Below the pieces are notes generated by a model that worked only from the letters and a program-made list of their open reading frames with translations, made no database searches and was not told the DNA's origin. The translations under genes were made by a program, and so were the position numbers. DNA of 13,289 nt from a bacterium (lineage in GTDB: Bacteria; SM23-31; JAUVVT01), in assembly GCA_030616165.1 (NCBI GenBank), contig JAUWXV010000089.1, positions 1-13,289 of the forward strand, in the 5' to 3' direction. Shown here in pieces: positions 1-7,219 of this stretch (positions are counted from its first letter, which is position 1; each line of letters begins with the position of its first letter).

Positions 1-46
1 TTTTCGTAAACCTATGTAATGCATAAGATAATGAATAGTTCGTTTT

Positions 47-154
47 TTTTACTAATATAAAAAAAATGATAAAAATGATAAAAAATGATCATTTTTTATC
101 ACAAAATGATAAAATATTCTCTCAAAATGATAAGATTTTATCACATTAGTAAAA
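47..154. repeat. Inverted-repeat-bounded cluster of TGATAA/TTATCA boxes
   Basis: A 10-bp perfect inverted repeat (ttttactaat at 47-56, attagtaaaa at 145-154) encloses an AT-rich segment. Inside are TGATAA boxes at 67, 76, 107 and 128, TTATCA boxes at 96 and 138, and TGATCA at 86. Positions 76-101 form a perfect 26-bp palindrome centred on TGATCA, and 128-143 is a second hairpin (tgataa/ttatca). Neighbouring boxes start 9-11 bp apart, about one helical turn, with one empty position near 117. The element lies just downstream of rluD and may belong to the control region of a gene beyond the left edge. It could be an array of operator half-sites, phased A-tract bent DNA, or a decayed palindromic repeat. 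The sequence pattern is certain; its function is not known. Confidence 0.5.
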
Positions 155-183
155 TTAATCTTATCTAAAAAATATCAAAGATT

Positions 184-1149
184 TCAATCGTTTTCTCTCA
201 AAAAATCCAACAGATTCTGCATATCTTCAGGAAGTGGAGCCGTAAAGGTATTAAATTCTCCCGTTTCAGGATGAAAGAAACCGAGTTCTCGTGCGTGAAG
301 TGCCTGCCTTTCAATCATTCCCAAAAGTTTTACTGCAAAATCATGCTTTGACTTATTAAGATTTCCCAGTCTTTTATTTCTCCCTCCATATAATAGGTCT
401 CCAAATATGGGATGACCAATACTTGAAAACTGAGCCCTTATCTGATGAGTCCTTCCAGTCAGTGGCTTAACCTCAACAAAGGATAAAAATGAAAATTCAT
501 CAATTATCTTATAATAAGTAACTGAAAGCTTCCCTTCAGGGTCAACAACCATTTTCCTTATATCTTTTTTCCCCCTTTTAAGATAACTTTCAATCTTTTC
601 CTCTTTAGTTCTAAATCTTCCCCATACTAATGCCCAATAAACCTTATGCATTTTACGTGCTGCAAACTGATACGACAAAGAGCGATGTGTTTTATCATCT
701 TTTGAAACTATTACAATCCCGGTTGTCCCTTTATCAAGTCTATGTACAATACCAGGTCTCAATACACCATTTATACCAGAAAGGTCTTTTATATGATAAA
801 GAAGTGCATTCACAAGTGTTCCGGAGAATGTATCTGATGAAGGATGGACTATCATTCCGGCAGGTTTGTTAACAAGTAAAAGATGTTTATCCTGGTATAT
901 AATCTCTATCGGGAGATTCTCTGGAAGCGCTTTTGGCAAAACTGGAAGCGGATATAATACTTTTATTTTTTCTCCTGAGGATACTTGATGACTTGGTTTT
1001 GCAGGTTTTTCATTAACTGATACCTTTTCTTCTTCTATCAAACGCTTAATTTGTGAGCGGGAAGCTCCTTTTAAACAGCGAGTCAAATATAAATCAAGAC
1101 GCTCTTTTCTCTTATCTTTTTCTATTATAAACTCATATTCTTTATACAT
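184..1149 (-). CDS. rluD: RluD-family 23S rRNA pseudouridine synthase
   Basis: This 321-residue protein is a full-length RluA/RluD-type pseudouridine synthase, which isomerises uridines in large-subunit rRNA (helix 69 for RluD itself). An N-terminal S4 RNA-binding domain covers about residues 14-62. The catalytic domain has NKPAGMIVHP (about 94-103), the active-site motif HRLDKGTTG with catalytic Asp139, and LTGRTHQIRAQ followed by GHPIFGDLLYGG. Asp139 falls at the same number as I recall for E. coli RluD. The GTTG after the catalytic Asp is a mild variant of the usual D(S/T)(S/T)G. The ATG start gives the normal N-terminus but has no Shine-Dalgarno sequence. It is the last gene of the minus-strand cluster, 47 bp after lspA, its usual neighbour. 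RluA, RluC and RluD paralogs are hard to separate without alignment, so the exact target uridines are inferred. Confidence 0.9.
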   Translation of the reverse strand: MYKEYEFIIEKDKRKERLDLYLTRCLKGASRSQIKRLIEEEKVSVNEKPAKPSHQVSSGEKIKVLYPLPVLPKALPENLPIEIIYQDKHLLLVNKPAGMIVHPSSDTFSGTLVNALLYHIKDLSGINGVLRPGIVHRLDKGTTGIVIVSKDDKTHRSLSYQFAARKMHKVYWALVWGRFRTKEEKIESYLKRGKKDIRKMVVDPEGKLSVTYYKIIDEFSFLSFVEVKPLTGRTHQIRAQFSSIGHPIFGDLLYGGRNKRLGNLNKSKHDFAVKLLGMIERQALHARELGFFHPETGEFNTFTAPLPEDMQNLLDFLREND

Positions 1150-1196
1150 TTAATATTAAATATGAATAAATAATGAAATGTCTTATTATCTACCAA

Positions 1197-1742
1197 TTAT
1201 TTAACAACTTTTTCGGCTTCCAAAAATTCCTTATCAAAACAGAATATAATCAATAAAATAATCATTCCAACAGTAATAGCAGTATCCGCTAAATTAAAAA
1301 TTGGCCAGCGATAAAGTTCAAATTTAGGTGTATTGAAAATAAATAGGTCTAATGAGGGAATAGAGATGTCAGGAATGTTAACATCCACAAAATCAACAAC
1401 TCTGCCTAATATTATTCTATCTATCAGATTTCCAAATGCACCCCCAAGGATTAATGAAAACGGAAATCTGTAAATAAACCTTTTTTCTCTTATTTTATAT
1501 AAATAATAAAAAATAAATATAGTTACAATTAAAGATAAGAAGGTAAAAATAGCAATATTACCTACCTTAATCCCGAAAGCCATTCCTTCATTTTCGATGT
1601 AGGTAAAACATACCGTACTACCCATAACTTTTATTGATTCCCCTAAAACCAGATATTTTTTTACAATAAACTTGGTGACCTGGTCACTGAATATAACTAT
1701 TCCGGGAATAATAAATATTTTTAATTTATTAATATTATCCAC
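1197..1742 (-). CDS. lspA: Lipoprotein signal peptidase (signal peptidase II)
   Basis: This 181-residue inner-membrane aspartyl protease cleaves prolipoprotein signal peptides after the lipobox cysteine has been lipidated. Four hydrophobic segments are visible (about 8-24, 61-82, 92-112, 154-168). Signature motifs are SDQVTK near the N-terminus, NEGMAFG (51-57), GNLIDRI (104-110), RVVDFVD with catalytic Asp117, and FNLADTAITVG with catalytic Asp153. The two Asp are 36 residues apart, against about 19 in E. coli (D124/D143 from memory). The extra residues form a loop of about 17 ending in RWPIFN, like versions I recall from Bacteroidetes-type bacteria. The start is a GTG overlapping the end of the DksA/TraR gene by 8 bp. 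No internal ATG would keep the first membrane segment, so coupled translation is likely. Confidence 0.93.
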   Translation of the reverse strand: MDNINKLKIFIIPGIVIFSDQVTKFIVKKYLVLGESIKVMGSTVCFTYIENEGMAFGIKVGNIAIFTFLSLIVTIFIFYYLYKIREKRFIYRFPFSLILGGAFGNLIDRIILGRVVDFVDVNIPDISIPSLDLFIFNTPKFELYRWPIFNLADTAITVGMIILLIIFCFDKEFLEAEKVVK

Positions 1743-2121
1743 TTTTAGTTTTACAAGCTACACATTGAGTAGTAATAGGAACTGCTTTTAATCTTTCTAT
1801 AGATATTAGCTTTCCGCATCTAACGCAAAGACCATATCCTTCAGAATCGATTCTTGCCAGAGCTTGATTTAGATGGTCAAGATAGTGTCCCTCACGGGAG
1901 GCGAACAAAAATGCCTTTTCCCTTTCCATAGAATCTGTACCCTGGTCAGCCATATGAAACGAATATGAAGAATGGTCTCCTGTGGCTTCTTTAATAGTGG
2001 AACTCATAGCAGTTTCCCGAAGATACCCAATCTCTTTTAATAATTCTTCCCGCTTCTTTAATATTAAATCCTTAAAGGATTTCAGTTCCTTTTTTGTCAA
2101 TTTGTTTTTCGTCCTTCCCAT
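1735..2121 (-). CDS. DksA/TraR-family C4 zinc-finger protein
   Basis: This 128-residue protein belongs to the DksA/TraR family, which binds in the RNA polymerase secondary channel. Residues about 8-90 form a long helical hairpin. The C-terminal zinc finger has four cysteines, C99-x2-C102 and C120-x2-C123. The coiled-coil tip is HMADQGTDSMERE, with acidic residues D59 and D63 but not the DxxDxA motif of E. coli DksA. It therefore resembles the stress-type or YteA-like branch, and a full ppGpp-cofactor role cannot be assumed. The ATG follows a clear SD (AGAGG, minus strand about 2126-2130). It lies between ileS and lspA, a position I associate with several FCB-related lineages. I give no gene symbol because dksA could mislead about function. 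Confidence 0.88.
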   Translation of the reverse strand: MGRTKNKLTKKELKSFKDLILKKREELLKEIGYLRETAMSSTIKEATGDHSSYSFHMADQGTDSMEREKAFLFASREGHYLDHLNQALARIDSEGYGLCVRCGKLISIERLKAVPITTQCVACKTKSG

Positions 2122-2222
2122 AAATCCTCTCTTGTCGTTGTATTATTTTGTTAATTAAAAAATTCGCATTATCCGTTCCTAATTTATTTTATTTATTGTA
2201 ACCGGAAATCCATATATCTAAA

Positions 2223-5200
2223 TTAAACTTTTGAAATATTCACCCACATCTCCTGTCCCCCGATTTTTCTTTTATTTTCCGGAAGTTTTACTCCATCAAA
2301 TATCAATTCTTTTGCAAGGATCTCTTTTTTTATGTAATTAATATGTTTGTTTATCGCTTCTTTCATTTCATCAGAAGCACTGCAGTAAACAACGATTCTA
2401 TCAACTACATTAAGTTGTGACTCTTTTCTGATATTCTGAATATTTCTAACAAACTCCCGAGCCATACCCTCCTGGATTAAAGACTTTGAAAATCGGGTAT
2501 TCAGAGCCACTATATAATCATCTTCTTCCAAAACCGCTATATTCTCCAGAGGCTTTAAATCTACGTAAAATTCATTTGAAAGTAAAACAATTTTTTCTCC
2601 ATTATGCTCAACATCTTCGATTTCGATGTTTGAACCATTTTTCAATTTTTGTTCAACTTCTTTAACTGACAGATTATCCACATACTGTTTAATCTGTTTT
2701 ACTTTTCTGTCATATTTTGGTCCCAATAGATTGTATTTTAGTTTCACTGTGTGAAAAACAAGTTGAGAACTATCATTTATTTGAGTTAGTTTTTTTACAT
2801 TAAGTTCATCAAGTATGATATTCTTCAAACGATTTAAAATTGATTTTTCTTTTTCGGTCTTTGCTTTAACAAAAATTTCAGATAGGGGCTGTCTGACTTT
2901 AATCTGAACCCTGTTTCGAATACACCTGCCCATTTCAACAATCTTTTTAACAAAATCAATCTCATCAGTTAATCCAGTCTTTAAAAAGAACGGGTCTGAT
3001 TTCGGAAATTCGCACAAATGAACCGACTCTGGCTCACTATGATTTATCGAAACAACAAGATTTTGATAAATCTCCTCTGACATAAATGGCAGTATTGGTG
3101 CTAATATTTTTGTCAGTTTTACTAAACAGTTATAAAGAGTATAATATGCAGACAGTTTGTCTTCATCATTTTCACTCTTCCAGAATCTTCTCCTGCTTCT
3201 CCTCACATACCAGTTAGATAAATCATCTAAAAATTCCTCTACTTTCCTGGCCACATCTGAAACATTATAATTTTCCATTTCTTTATCGGCTATCTGAATT
3301 AATTGATTCAACTTTGCAAAAATCCAGATATCCATCGGTGTAAGATGTTCGTTTTTTGGTTTGAATCTTGTTGGGTCAAACTTATCAATATCAGCATAAA
3401 CAACAAAAAACGAATAAGTATTCCAAAGCGTGAGGAATCTTCTCCGAACATCATCGGCAATCCCATACCCAAACCTCAAGTTGGTCGTAATATTTTGAGA
3501 AGCATATATCCATCGCATAACATCAGCACCCATTCGTTCAACAGCATCGGAAAACCAAATTGCATTTCCAAGAGATTTATGCATTGGAACTCCACGCTCA
3601 TCGTGCGCTTTTTCATAAATCAACACCTCTTTGTAAGGAGAAGTATCTTCAAGGGTTACGCTCATAAAAAGCATTGAATAAAACCAAAGCCTTATCTGCT
3701 CTCGCATTTCCGTTATAAAATCTGCAGGAAACCATTTTTCCCAATACTCTTTATCGTCAAAATAATGTATAGTAGAAAACGGTATAATTCCGGCATCCAA
3801 CCAGCAGTCTCCGACCTCTTTAATTCTTTCTACTGTTTTATCGCATTTATCGCATCTGATTTTCACCTTGTCAATCCAGGGTTTGTGCAGTTCATCAAGT
3901 TGTTCAATTCCTTCAACTGCACGCTCTTCCAGTTCTTTTCGAGACCCAATAATATTAAACTCACCACATTCGCAAATATAGAATGGAAGCGGAAGCCCCC
4001 AGTACCTTTTACGTGAGATGCACCAGTCACCCATATTCAAAAGCCAATCTTCCATCCTTTTCTGACCATATCCGGGATGCCAGATAATACCCTTATTGTT
4101 CCTTATCATCTTTTCTCTGATTTCACTGCTGGAAATAAACCATTCATCCACGAGAGTGAAAACTAATTCTTCACTGCATCTCCAGCATACAGGATACCGA
4201 TGGGTATAATCTTCGAGTTTATAAAGGAAGCCATTCTTTTTTAAATGCTCAAACATTAATTCAGCAACTCCAGTTACTAAATTCCCTGTCAGAAGTCCAA
4301 ATCCAGGCTTAAATATTCCGTTCTCATCAAATGGAACTATTACATCAAGATTGTGAATCTTACTCAATTCAAAGTCTTCTTCGCCGCATCCTGGAGCAAT
4401 ATGAACTATACCAGTTCCTTCCTCTTCCCCTACCTCATCCCAGGAAATTACTCTATGTTCCACCTTGTTCTGAACATCAAAATCATCGACAGGCCCAATA
4501 TATTTCAACCCTACAAGATTTTTCCCCTTAACCGAATCAACAACTTTATAATCTCCTACTAATATCGAAAGAGTTCCGCTTGAAAGGTAATAGTATTCAC
4601 CATTCTGCTTGACCTTTTTATATTCCAAATCTGGATGAACCGCAAGTGCTGTATTTGAGGAAAGTGTCCAGGGTGTTGTTGTCCATACCATTATATACTC
4701 ATTCTCACGCCCAATAATTGGCAGTTTAAGAAACACAGATTTATGAACTGTCTCTTTATACGAATCGGCAAGTTCATGCTGGGAGAGAGATGTACCACAC
4801 CTGACACACCAAGGCATCAGTTTGGTTCCACGATAAAGCCAGCCGTTTTCATAACATCTTTTCAGAAAATACCAAATATATTCAATGTTTGTGTCGCTCA
4901 TAGTATAATACGAATTCTCCCAGTCCATCCATTGTCCGAGCCTTATCGACTGTTGAGTTATTATATCAGAATACTTCTCCACCCTTTCACGACATTTTTT
5001 TAAGAATTTTTCAAGGCCATAATCTTCAATCTCTCGTTTAGAATTAAGCCCGAGGTCTTTTTCTACTTCTACCTCAACCCATAATCCCTGACAGTCGAAG
5101 CCATTCTGATACCTTTGTTCAAAACCCTTCATTGCTTTATATCTTTGATATATATCCTTGTATGTTCTCCCCCACGCATGATGCACTCCCATCGGGTTAT

Positions 5201-5351
5201 TTGCCGTTATCGGACCATCAAAAAACGAAAACTTTTTATTCCCCCTGTTCTTTTCGACAAGTTTTTGAAAAATGCGACCTTTCTCCCAGAAATTGAGAAT
5301 GTCTTTTTCCTTTTTTATAAAATCAGGTTTTATTTCAACTTTCTTATACAT
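2223..5351 (-). CDS. ileS: Isoleucyl-tRNA synthetase, type 2-like with altered HIGH and KMSKS motifs
   Basis: This 1042-residue class I synthetase charges tRNA-Ile. The signature motifs diverge: the HIGH position reads G55-V-H57-H58 (in NPMGVHHAWGRTYKD), and KMSKS reads PMHKS (589-593), keeping only the second lysine of the motif. The CP1 editing domain is present, with TTTPWTL (224-230) and GTGIVHIAPGCGEEDF (312-327). Metal-site-like cysteine pairs occur at C182/C185, C389/C392, C460/C462 and C500/C503. DWCISRKRYWG (442-452) and EQIRLWFYS complete the core. The anticodon-binding domain includes NWYVRRSRRRFW, and the long C-terminal part (about 850-1042) resembles the extension of eukaryote-like or type 2 IleRS. 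The ATG start has only a weak SD-like aagaga about 11 nt upstream. Its place ahead of lspA and rluD is typical. Identity as IleRS is strong; mupirocin resistance is inferred from type. Confidence 0.93.
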   Translation of the reverse strand: MYKKVEIKPDFIKKEKDILNFWEKGRIFQKLVEKNRGNKKFSFFDGPITANNPMGVHHAWGRTYKDIYQRYKAMKGFEQRYQNGFDCQGLWVEVEVEKDLGLNSKREIEDYGLEKFLKKCRERVEKYSDIITQQSIRLGQWMDWENSYYTMSDTNIEYIWYFLKRCYENGWLYRGTKLMPWCVRCGTSLSQHELADSYKETVHKSVFLKLPIIGRENEYIMVWTTTPWTLSSNTALAVHPDLEYKKVKQNGEYYYLSSGTLSILVGDYKVVDSVKGKNLVGLKYIGPVDDFDVQNKVEHRVISWDEVGEEEGTGIVHIAPGCGEEDFELSKIHNLDVIVPFDENGIFKPGFGLLTGNLVTGVAELMFEHLKKNGFLYKLEDYTHRYPVCWRCSEELVFTLVDEWFISSSEIREKMIRNNKGIIWHPGYGQKRMEDWLLNMGDWCISRKRYWGLPLPFYICECGEFNIIGSRKELEERAVEGIEQLDELHKPWIDKVKIRCDKCDKTVERIKEVGDCWLDAGIIPFSTIHYFDDKEYWEKWFPADFITEMREQIRLWFYSMLFMSVTLEDTSPYKEVLIYEKAHDERGVPMHKSLGNAIWFSDAVERMGADVMRWIYASQNITTNLRFGYGIADDVRRRFLTLWNTYSFFVVYADIDKFDPTRFKPKNEHLTPMDIWIFAKLNQLIQIADKEMENYNVSDVARKVEEFLDDLSNWYVRRSRRRFWKSENDEDKLSAYYTLYNCLVKLTKILAPILPFMSEEIYQNLVVSINHSEPESVHLCEFPKSDPFFLKTGLTDEIDFVKKIVEMGRCIRNRVQIKVRQPLSEIFVKAKTEKEKSILNRLKNIILDELNVKKLTQINDSSQLVFHTVKLKYNLLGPKYDRKVKQIKQYVDNLSVKEVEQKLKNGSNIEIEDVEHNGEKIVLLSNEFYVDLKPLENIAVLEEDDYIVALNTRFSKSLIQEGMAREFVRNIQNIRKESQLNVVDRIVVYCSASDEMKEAINKHINYIKKEILAKELIFDGVKLPENKRKIGGQEMWVNISKV

Positions 5352-5397
5352 AAAACTAACAATCTCTTTAATAACAAAACTCCAGCAAATTTCTAAT

Positions 5398-5434
5398 GTA
5401 GAAATGCATTGCCATGCGTTTCTACCTCTTTTTT
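5398..5434 (+). terminator. Terminator-like hairpin, functional sense on plus strand
   Basis: An 11-bp stem (gtagaaatgca at 5398-5408, tgcgtttctac at 5415-5425, one G-U pair when read on the plus strand) has a 6-nt loop. It is followed by cctc and six T residues on the plus strand, the form of an intrinsic terminator. The flanking genes pnp and ileS both run on the minus strand. In that orientation the stem has an A-C mismatch and no U-tract follows, so it should not end the operon transcript. It may stop antisense transcription or be a repeat-derived palindrome. Confidence 0.45.
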
Positions 5435-5450
5435 AAAAGAAAATAAAAAA

Positions 5451-6278
5451 TCAACATAATTCAACGATTCGTTTCATAAGTCTCGTCAACATAGGTTCAG
5501 CTTTCACCGCAGTTTTTATAATTTCATTTATATCTGCCGGTTTTAATGTATCGGGGAAGCATTCATCAGTAACTACAGAAAGTCCAAGAACCTTCATGCC
5601 CATCTGCACCGCTACTATATCCTCTGGAACAGTTGACATTCCAACCGCATCTGCCCCGATTGTGCGAAGAAAACGGTATTCAGCCGCAGTCTCAAGACCT
5701 GGTCCACTCATCGCCACATAAATCCCTTTCTTAATCTTAATCTTCTCCTCAAGGGCAATCTTTTCTGCAAGTTCTATAAGTTCCCTGCTGTATGGCTCTG
5801 ACATATCTGGAAACCTTGGTCCCAATTCCTTATCATTTACTCCAATCAGAGGATTGTCGCCGAGCAGATTTATATGGTCTTTCATAATCATTATATCTCC
5901 CGGTGAAAAATCGGGATTCAGTCCTCCGCAGGCATTCGAAACAAGTAATGTCTCACACCCCAGAAATCGCATAACCCGAACCGGAAAGGTTATCTGTTTC
6001 ATTGTATATCCTTCATAATAGTGAAACCTGCCCTCCATTGCAGCAATCTTTTTGTTCGCCAATGTGCCTAAAATGAGTTTCCCTGCATGAAATTCTACTG
6101 TAGATTCCGGGAAACCGGGTATATCCTTATATGGAATAACAGCCTCTGATTCAATCTCTTTTGCCAGTCCCCCTAAGCCGGTTCCTAATATTATCCCGAC
6201 TTTTGGCACAATACTACTTTTTTCCCTTATTACTTTGACCCCCCTTTCAATCTCCTCTTTAAGTGATATCTTTCCCAC
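5451..6278 (-). CDS. punA: Purine nucleoside phosphorylase (trimeric PNP/MTAP family)
   Basis: This 275-residue enzyme splits purine nucleosides with phosphate for salvage. It follows human PNP almost residue for residue at the N-terminus: GIILGTGLG (28-36, phosphate loop), H64, R84/H86/Y88 in GRFHYYEGY, and N115/A116 in SNACGG. E196 in GLETAAE matches human Glu201, and M214 in AVGMSTVPE matches Met219. The residue matching human Asn243 is Asp238 (SVVTDEC), closer to the TD motif of MTA phosphorylases, so 6-aminopurine nucleosides may be accepted. The start is a GTG inside the end of divIVA (20-bp overlap), with a weak GGGA about 8 nt upstream. It gives the usual distance of about 27 residues to the phosphate loop. 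Its position between divIVA and ileS is less common. Family is certain; substrate preference is inferred. Confidence 0.9.
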   Translation of the reverse strand: MGKISLKEEIERGVKVIREKSSIVPKVGIILGTGLGGLAKEIESEAVIPYKDIPGFPESTVEFHAGKLILGTLANKKIAAMEGRFHYYEGYTMKQITFPVRVMRFLGCETLLVSNACGGLNPDFSPGDIMIMKDHINLLGDNPLIGVNDKELGPRFPDMSEPYSRELIELAEKIALEEKIKIKKGIYVAMSGPGLETAAEYRFLRTIGADAVGMSTVPEDIVAVQMGMKVLGLSVVTDECFPDTLKPADINEIIKTAVKAEPMLTRLMKRIVELC

Positions 6279-7071
6279 TTTTCTTTCCCAGAATAGAATT
6301 ATTTTTATTTTTCTTTATTGTATCTTCAAGGTTATTTTCTTCTTCAAATGGTTTTTCTTTTTTTATTTCTTCATTTTCTATTTCAAGTACCATTTTTTCA
6401 ATAAGATTTTGGTCATTATCAGACACGTTTTCTCCCTTACTTACGATAACTCCTAATAAAGTTTCTTTTGAAACTCCACACTTTTTTACTTTTGAAATAT
6501 TCTTATCTCGCTCCACGTCAGCATTAGGATTCTGAATCATCTGGGCTTCCGGCTGATTTAAATTTTCCTTGTTCACATTAGTGGATTTTTTGTCTTTTTT
6601 TTTAAACTCCGCTACTTCTTGGTCATCCATTTCAAGGATATTAATCAGTTCTATCTGCGAATTTAGAATATGTTTCAACCTTATTGCTAAAGACTCTTTT
6701 TGAGCATTAAGAAGCATAATCTCGTTTTTAAGTTTCATATCTTCCCGTCTTGAGTCTTCAATAATTTTGTTAGCGGTTATTTCAGCCTCTTTGATAATCA
6801 GTTCAGCCTCTTTCTTGGAGTCCTCTTTTGACTTACTCAAAGATTTCTGGGCATCCATCAATGTTTTTTGAAGTGTCTTTTCAATCTCTTGATATTCTTT
6901 TAATTTCTCTTCGAGTTGCTTTATTCCGGAAACACTCTCATTCTTGCTCCTAAGCAGAGATTCATATTCTTCTGCTACCATTTCAAGAAAGGCATCCACT
7001 TCCACCGCATCATAGCCCCGTATCACCTTCCTAAACTCTTGCCTCTTTACATCTAATGGCGTTAATTTCAA
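6259..7071 (-). CDS. divIVA: DivIVA-domain cell-division/polarity protein
   Basis: This is a DivIVA-type coiled-coil protein that binds curved membrane at the septum or poles and recruits division or wall-growth partners. The N-terminal lipid-binding domain is clear: KLTPLDV, EFRKVIRGYD and VDAFLEMVAEEYESLL (residues 2-40). A long coiled coil runs to about 155, followed by a charged, low-complexity Lys/Glu/Asn-rich tail to residue 270. I choose the TTG at 7071 because it gives the usual M-KLTPLD beginning. It also has an excellent SD (AGGGG, minus strand 7079-7083) with 7-nt spacing. The open frame reaches a TTG at 7119, but that would add 16 residues foreign to the family and has no SD. It follows yggS, as in Gram-positive clusters, but yggT and sepF are missing. 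The tail is probably poorly conserved. Confidence 0.87.
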   Translation of the reverse strand: MKLTPLDVKRQEFRKVIRGYDAVEVDAFLEMVAEEYESLLRSKNESVSGIKQLEEKLKEYQEIEKTLQKTLMDAQKSLSKSKEDSKKEAELIIKEAEITANKIIEDSRREDMKLKNEIMLLNAQKESLAIRLKHILNSQIELINILEMDDQEVAEFKKKDKKSTNVNKENLNQPEAQMIQNPNADVERDKNISKVKKCGVSKETLLGVIVSKGENVSDNDQNLIEKMVLEIENEEIKKEKPFEEENNLEDTIKKNKNNSILGKKSGKDIT

Positions 7072-7078
7072 AACATTT

Positions 7079-7083
7079 CCCCT
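7079..7083 (-). promoter_or_regulatory. Ribosome binding site deciding divIVA start
   Basis: AGGGG on the minus strand lies 7 nt before TTG 7071. It is the only good SD near the divIVA N-terminus and supports the short form of the gene. Confidence 0.7.
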
Positions 7084-7104
7084 CGGGTTAAATTTAATTT
7101 TCTT

Positions 7105-7135
7105 TTCCGCCAAGAACAAATCCCCTGTGGCGGAA
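7105..7135. repeat. 8-bp inverted repeat upstream of divIVA
   Basis: The arms ttccgcca (7105-7112) and tggcggaa (7128-7135) are separated by 15 nt. The 10-mer ttttccgcca (7103-7112) recurs at 8232-8241 in the repeat-rich intergenic region, so this may be a degenerate dispersed palindrome rather than a specific operator. Confidence 0.4.
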
Positions 7136-7157
7136 CTTATTTTTTTTTTAAATAAAG

Positions 7158-7188
7158 TTACCTACTTTCTATAAAAGAAAGTAGGTAA
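7158..7188. repeat. Perfect 13-bp stem hairpin between yggS and divIVA
   Basis: Arms 7158-7170 (containing tacctactttct) and 7176-7188 pair perfectly around a 5-nt loop (ataaa). It lies downstream of yggS on the minus strand. After the stem the minus strand reads ctttatttaaaaaaa, not a U-tract, so a classical terminator is doubtful. It could be an attenuator, an RNA processing or stability element, or a repeat. Confidence 0.45.
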
Positions 7189-7219
7189 AGTAAATTTATA
7201 CTTATTTCCAATTTCTAAA

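Noticed and set aside
1-24. Possible minus-strand gene start (MHYIGLRK...) running off the left edge
   Set aside because: Eight codons without an SD are too little to call a gene.
61-143. CRISPR or iteron-type replication origin from repeated aaaatgata units
   Set aside because: The repeats are too short, with no uniform spacers, and there is no replication gene or DnaA box next to them.
3303-3677. Plus-strand open frame of 124 codons within ileS
   Set aside because: It lies opposite a well-conserved IleRS and shows no family resemblance; the other plus-strand frames inside ileS are rejected likewise.
6235-6535. Two overlapping plus-strand frames rich in Phe, Ile and Ser opposite divIVA/pnp
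   Set aside because: They are the complement of Lys/Glu-rich DivIVA tail codons, and such hydrophobic shadows are expected.
7072-7119. Longer divIVA beginning at TTG 7119
   Set aside because: The extra 16 residues do not match the DivIVA N-terminus and no SD precedes them, while TTG 7071 has AGGGG at 7-nt spacing.
7158-7188. Intrinsic terminator of yggS
   Set aside because: The stem is perfect, but no U-tract follows on the minus strand, so I call it only a hairpin.
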